Positions 12,257 through 12,571 of a stretch of 12,571 nucleotides of DNA are shown here, piece by piece; within the stretch, counting starts at the first letter, position 1, and the number at the start of each line of letters is the position of its first letter. This DNA comes from Actinomycetes bacterium (GTDB lineage Bacteria > Actinomycetota > Acidimicrobiia > Acidimicrobiales > Microtrichaceae). The stretch lies in NCBI GenBank assembly GCA_023450775.1, contig JAEXGP010000239.1, positions 1-12,571 of the forward strand, in the 5' to 3' direction. A program made the position numbers and the translations under genes. The notes under the pieces were generated by a model, which was not told the DNA's origin, did no database searches, and saw nothing but the letters and a program-made list of their open reading frames with translations.

Positions 12257-12571
12257 TCAGCGTCGACCCGTGCGGATGGTCCGCCGATCCGTGACCACCA
12301 CGTCCGCCGGCACGTCCCAGCGTCGGCGGGGGAGCGCGTCGACCACCTGGTCGTCGAAGGCGGCGACCACCACCCACGGCCGCGTCGCCGGTTCCGCCAG
12401 CGCCCGGTCGTAGTAGCCGGCGCCGAAGCCGACCCTCGTCCCTGCGGCGTCGACCGCGACGCACGGGACGACCACCGCCTCGAGCGCCGCGACGGCGATG
12501 AGCTCCCGGCCGTCGTCGGGCGGCTCCTCGATCCCGTAGGCGCCGGCGACCAGCTCGTCGCCCGGTCGCCA
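12257..12571 (-). CDS. 5-formyltetrahydrofolate cyclo-ligase, C-terminal part
   Basis: Incomplete at the right edge; 104 codons plus the stop are visible. The enzyme converts 5-formyltetrahydrofolate to 5,10-methenyltetrahydrofolate with ATP in the cytosol. Recognisable family motifs are GAYGIEEP near the visible start (family form F/YGIxEP), VVVPCVAVDAAGTRVGFGAG followed by YYDR (the glycine-rich substrate and ATP loop GxGxGYYDR), and the C-terminal WDVPADVVVTDRR. The first ~90 residues, including the N-terminal phosphate-binding lysine region, lie outside the window. A GTG at 12475 is internal and not the start, because conserved sequence continues upstream of it to the window edge. Confidence 0.9.
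   Translation of the reverse strand, partial: WRPGDELVAGAYGIEEPPDDGRELIAVAALEAVVVPCVAVDAAGTRVGFGAGYYDRALAEPATRPWVVVAAFDDQVVDALPRRRWDVPADVVVTDRRTIRTGRR

Overview
The window looks like chromosomal DNA of a high-GC actinobacterium. A WhiB-type iron-sulfur regulator, heavy G/C bias at third codon positions, several apparently leaderless genes and Tat export all fit Actinomycetota. My guess at a deep lineage such as Acidimicrobiia is inference only; nothing in the sequence fixes the genus. I saw no rRNA, tRNA, transposase, CRISPR array or phage gene.

Layout, left to right. (1) Positions 1-600: the first codons of a minus-strand gene leaving the window, then a minus-strand 116-residue hydrophilic protein with a hairpin after its stop. 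Its start sits back to back with the next gene, with only 26 bp between the two starts. (2) 598-2585: a PrmA-like methyltransferase (plus), convergent with a Tat-exported, C-terminally anchored peptidoglycan-recognition/amidase_2 protein (minus). (3) 2737-6442: a tight three-gene operon with overlapping stops and starts: circularly permuted ATP-grasp, alpha-E protein and transglutaminase-like protein. This is a known but functionally unresolved gene cassette predicted to make or modify peptides. It is followed by a 35-residue Lys/Arg/Pro-rich protein with a strong ribosome binding site and a 38-bp perfect palindrome. (4) 6817-11572: a MoxR/ChlI-like AAA+ ATPase and a VWA-domain partner, a pair that is usually adjacent. 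Here they are separated by an opposite-strand stand-alone LigD-type polymerase/primase gene, which is flanked on each side by a tandem pair of one repeat family, the two pairs inverted relative to each other. (5) 11573-12571: a long leader with an AT-rich promoter/operator, a WhiB gene, and the C-terminal part of a 5-formyltetrahydrofolate cyclo-ligase gene on the minus strand.

Two themes cut across the window. First, five starts have a TAnnnT (or near) hexamer exactly 6 nt upstream, or 7 nt in one case, and mostly no Shine-Dalgarno. This suggests leaderless transcripts and moves the amidase start to 2585 and the ATP-grasp start to 2737. Genes with real leaders (whiB, the 35-residue protein, the partial gene at the left edge) have clear Shine-Dalgarno sequences instead. 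Second, the two best candidates for something new are the basic mini-protein behind the ATP-grasp/transglutaminase operon and the repeat-bracketed polymerase gene splitting the ATPase/VWA pair.
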